Shown piece by piece: positions 9,521 to 17,099 of a stretch of DNA of 64,000 bases. The translations under genes and the position numbers were made by a program. This stretch comes from Clostridium culturomicium (lineage in GTDB: Bacteria; Bacillota; Clostridia; Clostridiales; Clostridiaceae). The DNA is taken from contig NZ_CCXK01000017.1 in the NCBI RefSeq assembly GCF_000821305.1, positions 746,159-810,158 of the forward strand, written 5' to 3'. The notes beneath the pieces are model-generated. The model saw nothing but the letters and a program-made list of their open reading frames with translations. It was not told the origin of the DNA and made no database searches. How positions within the stretch are numbered: position 1 is the stretch's first letter; each line of letters begins with the position of its first letter.

Positions 9521-9940
9521 ATGAATATAAAATATGTAGAAAATGGCGTGTATGAAATAAAGGATTTATTGACATTATACAAAAATGCTGGTTGGATTGC
9601 TTACACCAAGGAGCCTGAAAAACTTGCAAAAGCATATAGAAATTCATTGTTTAATATTGGAGCTTTTCATGAAGAAACTTTAATTGGGTTAATTAGAGTG
9701 ATAGGTGATGATGCTTCAATTATCTATGTGCAGGACATTTTAGTTAATGATGATTATCAGGGGTTAGGTATAGGTTCACATCTCTTAAAGTCAGTTTTAA
9801 AAAGATACAGTCATATAAGGCAAATTGTTCTTGTAACTGATGATACAGTAAAGACTAAATCTTTTTATGAGAAAAATGGAATGTCGTCTGTAGACAAATT
9901 TGACGGAGTTGCATTTGCAAAATATAATTTTGATGCTTAA
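9521..9940 (+). CDS. GNAT family N-acetyltransferase
   Basis: A complete small GNAT of 139 residues: VQDILVNDDYQGLGIGSHLL holds the acetyl-CoA-binding QxxGxG loop, and KTKSFYEKNGM is the usual end of the fold. The amino-terminal WIAYTKEPEKLAKAYRNS is shared by a group of acetyltransferases of unknown substrate. It is transcribed alone, with the ribosome site GATGGGG before ATG. Confidence 0.85.
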   Translation: MNIKYVENGVYEIKDLLTLYKNAGWIAYTKEPEKLAKAYRNSLFNIGAFHEETLIGLIRVIGDDASIIYVQDILVNDDYQGLGIGSHLLKSVLKRYSHIRQIVLVTDDTVKTKSFYEKNGMSSVDKFDGVAFAKYNFDA

Positions 9941-10051
9941 ATTAAGATAAACATTTCACTTTCTTATAAATACAAACTAATTCTTGTTTTTTGTATGATT
10001 TAAAGTAAAATGGTATAATATAGATTATATTCCTATGGTAGGTGTAATTTA

Positions 10052-10390
10052 ATGAATAATTATAAATTAATCTTCTTACCACAAGTCGGTGATAGTTCCT
10101 CTATGGAGGATGTATTAACTACGCAGGATGAGATTCAGGAAAAATGTCCTTGTCCTTGTTGTGAAAAGAATACCATTCCTAATAGGGGAAATGCTTTAGC
10201 ATACATTTGTCCAGTATGTTTATGGGAAATTGACTTATTCCTTAGGACAGAAGATGAACCCAGTGATCAAAATCATGGCTTAACCCTTAATGAAGCTCGG
10301 AATAACTATAAAATACATGGAGTAGTATTGCCTGCTTTAAAGAAATATTCCAGATTAAATGAAGACACAGAGTATAATGAGAAAGGATGA
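10052..10390 (+). CDS. CPCC-type cysteine-rich protein
   Basis: The centre of the protein reads KCPCPCCEKNTIPNRG and then YICPVCLWEIDLF, which is the Cys-rich CPCC domain (two CxxC-like knuckles, probably one zinc), followed by the conserved GLTLNEARNNYKIHG helix. The cellular role of this family is not known. At 112 residues the length is typical. It runs into the next small gene with almost no gap, so the two are probably co-transcribed. Confidence 0.8.
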   Translation: MNNYKLIFLPQVGDSSSMEDVLTTQDEIQEKCPCPCCEKNTIPNRGNALAYICPVCLWEIDLFLRTEDEPSDQNHGLTLNEARNNYKIHGVVLPALKKYSRLNEDTEYNEKG

Positions 10391-10398
10391 ATTAATTA

Positions 10399-10649
10399 TG
10401 TTGGAGTACAGATATGACACTCAGTTATTAATCGAAGGTGAAAATCTTGATGAGGATGCAATAACTGAATATTTTAATAATAATTTCAAAGGAGATTGTT
10501 TACTTGCCGTTGGTGATGATGAACTTATCAAAATTCATTATCATACAAATGAACCTTGGGATGTTCTAAAGTATTGCTCTTCTCTAGGAGAGATATATGA
10601 TATTGTGATTGAAGATATGGAACGTCAATCTCGAGGATTAAAAGGCTAA
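10399..10649 (+). CDS. Stand-alone FakA/YloV-like middle domain protein
   Basis: The 83 residues YDTQLLIEGENLDEDAIT..., LLAVGDDELIKIHYHTNEPW and LGEIYDIVIEDMERQ match the middle domain of fatty-acid kinase FakA (YloV, DAK2 fusion), where YxxE, VGDDxLxKVHVHTNxPxxVL and NMxxQ motifs recur. The kinase (DhaL-like) and carboxy-terminal domains are missing, so this is a free-standing copy of one domain. I chose ATG 10399, preceded by AAAGGATG, over the overlapping 10359. Its role is unknown; binding an acyl-carrier partner without phosphorylating is one possibility. Confidence 0.55.
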
Positions 10650-10681
10650 AATAAATAATTAAATTTAATAAAATATTATTT

Positions 10682-10731
10682 GGTTACTTAAATTGGTTAT
10701 CTAATGATATCTGATATTAAGTAACCTTTTT
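10682..10731 (+). terminator. Intrinsic terminator
   Basis: GGTTACTTAA (10682-10691) pairs with TTAAGTAACC (10717-10726), followed by TTTTTC. It closes the CPCC / FakA-like pair. Confidence 0.82.
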
Positions 10732-10815
10732 CTATTAAGCCTTTCGATTTAACGGTAAAATAAGTATATGAACACTTAAGTTAAAGATATATGTTGTAAT
10801 TATGGTGGCATAACT

Positions 10816-11391
10816 ATGGGAAAGGATAAATTTAAAATTCTAAAATTTATTTTGTCTGGCTTAGTAATTTTAATACCGATTATAAAAATACTAATAGGAG
10901 CAATGTTTGAAATTACCTTGATGAGTGATATGTCTTTGTATTCTTATATTGTTATCTATGCTATAATTGCAGTAATTTTAATAGCTATGGTTAAAAACTT
11001 CTCTTTTAGTATAGCTGTTATTTTGTACTTATGTATTTATGGATCTAGTATACTTCTTACCAGTGGTACTGCTTTTAATGACTTTGAAAAGTACAGATCT
11101 CCTAATAATGAGCATATCTTGCTTGTTAAAGTAGTGCCAGGTTTAGGACAATCAACTTCTGTACATTTTTATGAAGAAATAAATCTATTCTTAAAGCGGG
11201 CAATTCCTACACTAGATGGTAGTAATCCAGCTAGATTCGATGTTTTCTGGAGTGAAACCAATACGCCAATTATATCTGGTGATCTCATTAAAATGAATAA
11301 ACAGAGACTTGAAAAATCTAAAGAAACTCTTGAAGAAAAATGTGACTTTGAAATTGAAGATGAAAAAATATATTTAAAACTAAGATATTAA
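10816..11391 (+). CDS. Membrane protein with extracytoplasmic domain, unknown
   Basis: Three or four hydrophobic helices fill the first 95 residues. A soluble domain of about 95 residues follows, with a PNNEHILLVKVVPGLGQSTS segment and a Glu/Lys-rich end. I do not recognise a named family. The start ATG 10816 follows GGTGGC, a weak ribosome site. It has its own upstream terminator, so it is probably transcribed alone. Confidence 0.5.
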   Translation: MGKDKFKILKFILSGLVILIPIIKILIGAMFEITLMSDMSLYSYIVIYAIIAVILIAMVKNFSFSIAVILYLCIYGSSILLTSGTAFNDFEKYRSPNNEHILLVKVVPGLGQSTSVHFYEEINLFLKRAIPTLDGSNPARFDVFWSETNTPIISGDLIKMNKQRLEKSKETLEEKCDFEIEDEKIYLKLRY

Positions 11392-11460
11392 AATAAATTT
11401 GAAAAACACCTTACATTATATTAAAATATATGAAATACATATATTTAGGAGGAAATACAA

Positions 11461-11682
11461 ATGAACCAAGGACAAGAAATGTTTTATAACTTTATAATGC
11501 AAAATGTAGAAGATGAAAATAGAGATAGAGCTAAGGAATTACTAGCAGAAAGTTTTAAAAAGCAAGATGATGGCACCTTTAACCAAGAATACATGGTGAG
11601 CTTCATCCCTAGAATGATGAAACTAATAAAACCTGAAAGTGTTGAACAAGTTAAAAATATTATGCTGAATCATAAGGCTTAA
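11461..11682 (+). CDS. Small soluble conserved-looking protein
   Basis: 73 residues, mostly helical and charged, without cysteine. A textbook TTAGGAGGAAAT ribosome site and a strong downstream terminator show a real single-gene unit. The composition (EDENRDRAKELLAESFKK) suggests a small helical bundle. I cannot name the family. Confidence 0.58.
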   Translation: MNQGQEMFYNFIMQNVEDENRDRAKELLAESFKKQDDGTFNQEYMVSFIPRMMKLIKPESVEQVKNIMLNHKA

Positions 11683-11700
11683 TTAATAAAAACTATCTTA

Positions 11701-11741
11701 AATCAGTTTAGGAATAAATTTCTAAACTGATTTATTTTTTT
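11701..11741 (+). terminator. Intrinsic terminator
   Basis: AATCAGTTTAG (11701-11711) and CTAAACTGATT (11722-11732) are followed by a T-rich run. Confidence 0.87.
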
Positions 11742-11937
11742 ACAAATTAATTATATATTATTACTCAAAGCGCAGAAAATCAATGTCTTCACGAAACAAA
11801 TCGATTTTGTATCTATAGGCTTTTTCATAAAGTAATCAATTCTTTCTCATAAAAAATAAAATTTTATAATTATGTAAATGAAAAATTGCACATACTAAGC
11901 AAGTATTAGTATTTAAATCGAAGGAAGGAGATTATAT

Positions 11938-13860
11938 ATGAAAAACAAATTATCGAAAGATGCTTATGGTGGCGTACATGGAAAAGACTATGTTCCTTAC
12001 GTAACTGATAAGTCACAAACAGGTACAAATGCTGCAGTAATGATTATAGGGATAGTTTTAGCCGTTATATTTGCAGCATCAACAGCTTATTCAGGAATGA
12101 AATCTGGATTAACTGTTGCGGCAGGAATACCTGGTGCAATTATAGGTTCTATGCTTGTTGGAGTTACCGCAAAAGCTAAAGGTATTCTTGGAAAGAACAT
12201 TACACAAGGTATGGCAAGTGGTGGAGAATCAATAGCAAGTGGACTTATTTATGTTCTTCCTGCAATTATTTTAATTGGAAGCAGCTTTACTTTCCTAGAA
12301 GGAATAAGTGTTGGAATAGGTGGGTCTTTATTTGGAATTGGAGGAGTTTCCTTAGTTTACAACTATCTAATAGTTGAAGAGCATGGGAAGCTTATGTATC
12401 CTGAAGCAATGGCGATCTCGGAAACTTTAGTAGCTTCTGAAGGTGGTGGAGATGCCATAAAGTATATGGGAATTGGTTTTGGAATTAGTGGAATTATTAA
12501 CGTTTTAACTAGTTCTTTCTTAAATTTAATCAACAATACTATTACTTATGTGGGCAGTAAGTTTTACAAATGGAAGTTTTCTACAGAGGTTAACCCTCTA
12601 CTTTTAGGTATTGGCTTTATAGTTGGACTTGAAGTTTCATTAACCATGTTTGCTGGTTCAGTTCTTGCTAACTTTGGTATTGCTCCATTAATTGGTTATT
12701 TTACGGACATGGCTCATACTGATTTTAAAGCATGGAATGATGTATCAATTTTAATAAATCAAATGGATGTAAACTCTATATCCGGAAGCTATGTTAAATA
12801 TATAGGTGCTGGAATGATGCTTTGTGGAGGAATTATAGGTGCTTTAAAACTTATACCAACAATAATCGTTTCTTTAAAAGAAACCTTAAAGGCTAGATCT
12901 AACAAAGATACAGGTGCAGAAAGTAGTTCTAGTGAAATGATAGTACTTTTAGTTGGTATTGTTATTGCTTTTGCAGCAGGAGTATTTATATCTCAAAGTA
13001 TTCTAATGGGAATTGTTGCAGCTATCGTTTCTTTAATACTATCTTTATTATTCATAATAGTATCAGGCCGTTTGGCTGGTACAATAGGAACATCAAACCT
13101 ACCTGTATCAGGAATGACCATTGCATCTCTAGTTATCTTGACTTTAGTATTTGTTATAATGGGATGGAAGGGCTTGGCAGATAATAAATCTTTACTTCTA
13201 TTTGCAGCCTTCATGGTTACTGCAATATCAGTAGCAGGTGGATACAGCCAGTCTCAAAAGGTTACTTATGTTATTGGTGGAAGTAAAAAAGAAATGCAAA
13301 ATGATTTTGCTATCGCTAGTATTGTAGGAGTTCTTGTAACAGTAGGAACTATTCTTGTACTAAAAAGCCAGTTAGCAATAACTGGAGCTGATGCACCATT
13401 TGCTCTTCCACAAGCAAACTTAATGTCAACATTAACTTCTGGTATTATGTCAGGAAACTTACCTTGGCCAATGATTCTTGTTGGTGTTGTTATAGCACTA
13501 TTCTTATTCCTATTAGATTTGCCAATAATGACAATAGCTATAGGATTCTATCTTCCAATATCAACTACTTCAATCATACTTGTTGGAGCATTAATCCGTG
13601 TATTCATTGAAAAAATGAGTAAGAGTGATAAGGAAAAAGAAGTTAAGGTTTCAAATGGAATAAGTTTATCTTCAGGTCTTGTTGCCGGAGGTTCTATCAT
13701 AGGTCTTTTAGGAATTATCCTTCAAATATCTAAAGTGATTAAGCCAAGAACTCCAGCAGGCTTTGCAGCAGGAAATCTAATGGCAATTATATTACTAGTA
13801 ATCTTAGTCATAGCTACCACTGTACCTATTATGATGGCAAAGGTAAAGCATGATGACTAA
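11938..13860 (+). CDS. OPT family oligopeptide/metal-chelate transporter
   Basis: This 640-residue polytopic protein (about 14-16 membrane segments) begins GKDYVPYV and contains AYSGMKSGLTVAAGIPGAIIG and ITQGMASGGESIASG, which belong to the OPT (oligopeptide transporter) family. Members use ion gradients to import peptides or metal chelates; the prokaryotic branch is mostly uncharacterised. AAGGAAGGAG precedes the ATG. The last bases overlap the PqqD-like gene, so the two are translationally coupled. A peptide-related role for the pair is an inference from the partner. Confidence 0.92.
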   Translation: MKNKLSKDAYGGVHGKDYVPYVTDKSQTGTNAAVMIIGIVLAVIFAASTAYSGMKSGLTVAAGIPGAIIGSMLVGVTAKAKGILGKNITQGMASGGESIASGLIYVLPAIILIGSSFTFLEGISVGIGGSLFGIGGVSLVYNYLIVEEHGKLMYPEAMAISETLVASEGGGDAIKYMGIGFGISGIINVLTSSFLNLINNTITYVGSKFYKWKFSTEVNPLLLGIGFIVGLEVSLTMFAGSVLANFGIAPLIGYFTDMAHTDFKAWNDVSILINQMDVNSISGSYVKYIGAGMMLCGGIIGALKLIPTIIVSLKETLKARSNKDTGAESSSSEMIVLLVGIVIAFAAGVFISQSILMGIVAAIVSLILSLLFIIVSGRLAGTIGTSNLPVSGMTIASLVILTLVFVIMGWKGLADNKSLLLFAAFMVTAISVAGGYSQSQKVTYVIGGSKKEMQNDFAIASIVGVLVTVGTILVLKSQLAITGADAPFALPQANLMSTLTSGIMSGNLPWPMILVGVVIALFLFLLDLPIMTIAIGFYLPISTTSIILVGALIRVFIEKMSKSDKEKEVKVSNGISLSSGLVAGGSIIGLLGIILQISKVIKPRTPAGFAAGNLMAIILLVILVIATTVPIMMAKVKHDD

Positions 13861-14194
13861 CGAAGAAATACTAAACATTAAATTCAAAATTAGTGAAGAT
13901 ATCGATTATAAGGTTGATGATGATAAAATTGTGATAGTTCTAGAAAAGCAGGATCATAAAATACAAAAATTCTTTAGAAAGCTTAGATTTAAAATTCCTA
14001 TGTATAAAGAAATTAAGTTTGATGAATACAGCAGTGAAGTATTCACTCAAATTGATGGAAGTAAAACAGTAAAGGAAATAGGTGAAAATCTAGAGTTAAA
14101 GTATGGAGATAAAATTCAACCATTATATGAGAGATTACTTGTGTTTTTAAATCACATCGATGTAAACTGCAAATACATTCACAGAGTTGAATAA
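13850..14194 (+). CDS. PqqD-like protein coupled to the OPT transporter
   Basis: The 114 residues include KEIKFDEYSSEVFTQIDGSK and TVKEIGENLELKYGD, the small winged-helix PqqD fold. PqqD domains usually bind peptide substrates (RiPP recognition element). The gene starts 11 bases inside the OPT gene. No precursor peptide or radical SAM maturase is visible next to it, so the usual RiPP role cannot be assumed; it may regulate or chaperone the transporter. A terminator follows. Confidence 0.72.
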   Translation: MMTNEEILNIKFKISEDIDYKVDDDKIVIVLEKQDHKIQKFFRKLRFKIPMYKEIKFDEYSSEVFTQIDGSKTVKEIGENLELKYGDKIQPLYERLLVFLNHIDVNCKYIHRVE

Positions 14195-14235
14195 GCAAAA
14201 GCTGGACTTATTAAATCTAGCATATGTAAATTATG

Positions 14236-14274
14236 AAGCAGATAAATTTGATTATCAAATTTATCTGCTTTTTC
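14236..14274 (+). terminator. Intrinsic terminator after OPT-PqqD operon
   Basis: AAGCAGATAAATTTGA (14236-14251) pairs perfectly with TCAAATTTATCTGCTT (14255-14270), then T. Confidence 0.88.
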
Positions 14275-14339
14275 TATTTTAAGAAATTCATTAGTTAATA
14301 TTCAATTATTTTTTCTATCCACAAAACAAGATAAGTACT

Positions 14340-14759
14340 CTAGCTCTCCATGGTGCAAGAGTTAATATCTATATATCCATGCAATTTTTTAATTAGTTCA
14401 TTTTTCAAAGGACAACCTGCTTCACTATTAAGAAAGTCATATGCAAGACTGCAGCACCTATGAATGTTATCTTGATATATTTTATATTTAGGATTGAATT
14501 CACACATTAGTTCTGATACTGGTGAATCATAAAAAGCTGTGCATGGCTTTACCGTAATTAAATATGTCTGTTTCCATTTTTCAATTAAAGTTTCATTAGT
14601 TAAAAATAGCTTAATATTTGTAATAATTCCTTTAGCATAACTTGAATATTCTGTTTCAGTCAATGCAGATACCTTAGATAAAGTTCTATGATAAAAGGAG
14701 AATTCCAAATTAATCTCAATATCTGAAAGATTAAATAAATACTCATTAAATGCATGCAA
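14340..14759 (-). CDS. Unrecognised protein, possibly a gene remnant
   Basis: 139 residues on the minus strand, rich in Cys near the end (HRCCSLAYDF, EAGCPLKNELIKK). I cannot assign a family. AAGGAG is absent just upstream of the ATG; CTCCTTGCATG... shows no ribosome site on the coding strand, so the true start may be elsewhere. Further upstream (about 14764-14865) a short minus-strand frame, LLILMGILYIPMTEYRKYLW, looks like the tail of a lost membrane protein. The area sits behind a MerR gene and appears eroded. Confidence 0.38.
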   Translation of the reverse strand: MHAFNEYLFNLSDIEINLEFSFYHRTLSKVSALTETEYSSYAKGIITNIKLFLTNETLIEKWKQTYLITVKPCTAFYDSPVSELMCEFNPKYKIYQDNIHRCCSLAYDFLNSEAGCPLKNELIKKLHGYIDINSCTMES

Positions 14760-14884
14760 GGAGTTTTCGGCTTAATGTTCTGTGATTTTTAAAACTTTAT
14801 TCCAAAGGTATTTACGATACTCAGTCATTGGTATATATAGGATTCCCATAAGTATAAGGAGATAAGGCGTGCATCTTTAGGAAG

Positions 14885-15289
14885 TTACTTGTAGTGGTTT
14901 AGGTTATCATTAATCTCTTCAAAGTTAATGTTGCTTAAGCTTTCCTTTAGAGAGACTTTAGTAACTTCAAAAGGGAGATTATCAATTAAAGAATCTAAAG
15001 TACTAATGGATTTTGATAGTTTCCCCATCTCCTTATATAACTTGTTTAGATGTCTAGGAAGATAGAAATTGCTTGTATTTGGATTAATTAAAATAGATTT
15101 GATATCAGCTAATGGTAAATTTATGCTTCTTAGTTTTTTTATAATAATTAATTTATCAACATCATCTTTTGAAAATTCATTATATCCGTTATGTTCATTA
15201 ATCTTTGATACGATTAGTTTTTGTTTTATATAAAAGTGAATTGTTCTTTTTGATAATCCTGTAATTTGTACAACTTCATTGATTCGCAT
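14885..15289 (-). CDS. MerR family transcriptional regulator
   Basis: The amino terminus MRINEVVQITGLSKRTIHFYIKQ (residues 1-23) is the MerR winged helix-turn-helix, followed by the wing (NGYNEFSKDD) and a coiled-coil dimer helix around residues 75-115. Only a short carboxy-terminal region follows, so no effector domain is evident. GGGAG six bases upstream favours ATG 15289 over the upstream TTG 15301. A dyad lies in its leader, and a MerR-type promoter faces the opposite way at 15408-15438, as expected for a divergently acting regulator. Confidence 0.86.
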   Translation of the reverse strand: MRINEVVQITGLSKRTIHFYIKQKLIVSKINEHNGYNEFSKDDVDKLIIIKKLRSINLPLADIKSILINPNTSNFYLPRHLNKLYKEMGKLSKSISTLDSLIDNLPFEVTKVSLKESLSNINFEEINDNLNHYK

Positions 15290-15299
15290 AACGTCTCCC

Positions 15300-15324
15300 A
15301 AACCGTTACCAAGGTGAACGGTTT
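15300..15324. promoter_or_regulatory. Dyad in the leader of the MerR gene
   Basis: AAACCGTT (15300-15307) and AACGGTTT (15317-15324) are perfect arms around a nine-base centre, just upstream of the MerR ribosome site. An autoregulatory operator is the simplest reading. Confidence 0.45.
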
Positions 15325-15407
15325 TAAAATAGAAATTCTCTATAGATATACAATAAATTACATATATTATTCATTATACCACACAATGCGTTCCAGAAAA
15401 AATGTAA

Positions 15408-15438
15408 TTGACTCTCCACAAGGTGGATATATTAAACT
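15408..15438 (+). promoter_or_regulatory. MerR-type promoter with 19-bp spacer
   Basis: TTGACT (15408-15413) and TAAACT (15433-15438) are separated by 19 bp, and the spacer holds the dyad TCCACAAGGTGGA. Overlong spacers with a central dyad are the hallmark of promoters untwisted by MerR activators. It points toward the broken SDR gene, the probable former target. Confidence 0.55.
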
Positions 15439-15563
15439 TAAAGTGAGGGTACAAATTAAAATTTAATAATCTATTTTTTGTTTTAAATAATAGTGGCATG
15501 ACTACACAATAAATATGCTGTTATCAAATGATTAGGCTAAACTAGAAATTACTGCTTTATTAA

Positions 15564-16568
15564 AATTTATGTAAGGGGATAAGACAAACTGGACAGCACC
15601 CATGCAATGAAGTAAGCGCAAATCAGCCAATAGTTTTCCATCAGCCTCCAAACAATGTATTAGAATGGAGTACTTCCATAGAATCTGGTATTTGTATGGC
15701 TAATTTATGTGAATATTGGGTTCCAGAATATTTCTGGAGAAAAGCTTATAACTTAAGCAGTGGTAGCAAGTGGAGACTTACAACTTGGGAATTCCTGAAT
15801 TTAAATATGTTAGGACTTGGATCGAGATTCGAGGATGTCTATGATCCAAGACAACAAGCTTTATTCAATTTCCATGGTCAATGGTACACTGATGCAGATA
15901 TATTAGAGGAAAAGCTTCACTTTAGGTGTGTAGATTTTAATCAGTACTGTGCGGGAGTAAAGGCTGAAATTGACGCCTTGAAAGCAAATCCAATGATTAG
16001 CGCTATGCTTCCAACTGCTGAACAAATGAAAGTAAATAATGAAATGGTGGCCATATGGAAATGGGCTTCCATTGGATGTTTGAGAACAATGAAGAAGATT
16101 GGATTAAAGCTTTCTTTGGATCTAAAGAAAAACAAAGTAAAATAAAAAAGCTACGAAGAAGGATATGAGCTATATCGTCCAAGTGAAGAAATGACTTATC
16201 TTTATCATGGATATAACGAAAAAAATCCTTAAATAACCTTACCATTAAAGAGCTTAATGAAGCTGCAGAATTTAGAGGTGGACAATGCCTTGCAGAAGAA
16301 AGTAAAGGATATTTATGAACCAATTACATGGCAGTGTGCATTTGGTCATCAATTTAAATCTTCTGTAAATGCTGTACTTCATGGAGGACACTGGTGTCCA
16401 GAATGCTTAAGATACGAATGGCATTATGACGAAATTGCAAATAATAATCCATTCTATGCTCAATTCTGGAAAGCGACCCATGGGGAAGGGGATGATTATA
16501 AAATACCAATGAAATTTAGTGCCTTTGATATAATGAAAGATTTAAAGAACACTTTGAACATGAAATAG
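15564..16568 (+). pseudogene. Degenerate NAD-dependent epimerase (SDR) gene with zinc-ribbon end
   Basis: Several frames together read GIRQTGQHPCN..., FHQPPNNVLEWSTSIESGI, WVPEYFWRKAYNLSSGS, then in shifted frames LTIKELNEAAEFRGGQCLAE and ITWQCAFGHQFKSS...HWCPECL. This is the second half of an extended SDR protein with a carboxy-terminal Zn ribbon (WxCxxGHxF...WCPxC). The Rossmann amino terminus is missing and at least two frameshifts occur (near 16145 and 16305). The open parts 15696-16145 and 16257-16568 are therefore fragments. It probably was the target of the neighbouring MerR regulator. Confidence 0.78.
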
Positions 16569-16614
16569 AGATAATTTAAAACAATAAATTGTAATTTACA
16601 AATAACGCCTAAAT

Positions 16615-16640
16615 AAAAGAGAGCTTTGTAGCTCTCTTTT
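16615..16640 (+). terminator. Intrinsic terminator
   Basis: AAAAGAGAGCT, a TTGT loop and AGCTCTCTTTT. It separates the SDR pseudogene from the riboswitch operon. Confidence 0.86.
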
Positions 16641-16754
16641 ATGATTTAACCTTAGATATTCGGATGATTTTAAAAGATTATTTATTAAAATATAATACTT
16701 TAAATATATATGGAAATTATATAAATATTAACTCTATTTTGCATATTTGCAATA

Positions 16755-16783
16755 TTGACATTTCAATCCATGAGATGTAGTAT
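16755..16783 (+). promoter_or_regulatory. Sigma-A-type promoter of the riboswitch operon
   Basis: TTGACA (16755-16760), a 17-bp spacer and TAGTAT (16778-16783) lie about 25 bases before the first riboswitch helix. Confidence 0.7.
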
Positions 16784-16807
16784 TGTATATGAAAAGTTCA
16801 TATACTA

Positions 16808-16945
16808 TTTGTGATTAAGGGAAGCTCGGTGTAATTCCGACACGAACCCATCACTGTAATCATGGACAAGTCCTACAAAACCACTGGATTTAATCTGGGA
16901 AGGGTAGGAGGCGGAAGAAGTGTTAGTCAGAATACCCATCATAAA
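16808..16945 (+). promoter_or_regulatory. Cobalamin (B12) riboswitch
   Basis: The conserved cobalamin aptamer elements occur in order: GGGAAGCTCGGTG, the CACTGTAATC segment, ACAAGTCC, CCACTGG, CTGGGAAGG and the B12 box AGTCAGAATACC (16925-16936). The closing helix P1 is formed by TTTGTGAT (16808-16815) and ATCATAAA (16938-16945). It lies between a promoter and a terminator, so adenosylcobalamin or a related corrinoid should reduce expression of the transporter genes behind it. Confidence 0.92.
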
Positions 16946-17039
16946 TAGAGAAATATTAAATTAGGGGGAGCAACTGATTTAATATCTTTTTCATGATATT
17001 TTTTCATGATTTTTTGTGAAATAAAGGCTAGAAATGGGT

Positions 17040-17068
17040 AGCTTTAGCAATTTGCTAAAGCTTTTTTT
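17040..17068 (+). terminator. Riboswitch-controlled terminator
   Basis: AGCTTTAGCAA and TTGCTAAAGCT form a strong hairpin followed by a run of T, about 95 bases after the aptamer and 32 before the first gene. Transcription attenuation is the likely mechanism. Confidence 0.86.
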
Positions 17069-17099
17069 ATTGCTCTAAATTACAAAAGGAGAGAGAAAG

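Noticed and set aside
13850..14194. PqqD-like gene as part of a RiPP cluster
   Set aside because: No precursor peptide or radical SAM enzyme is seen next to it; it is coupled to an OPT transporter instead.
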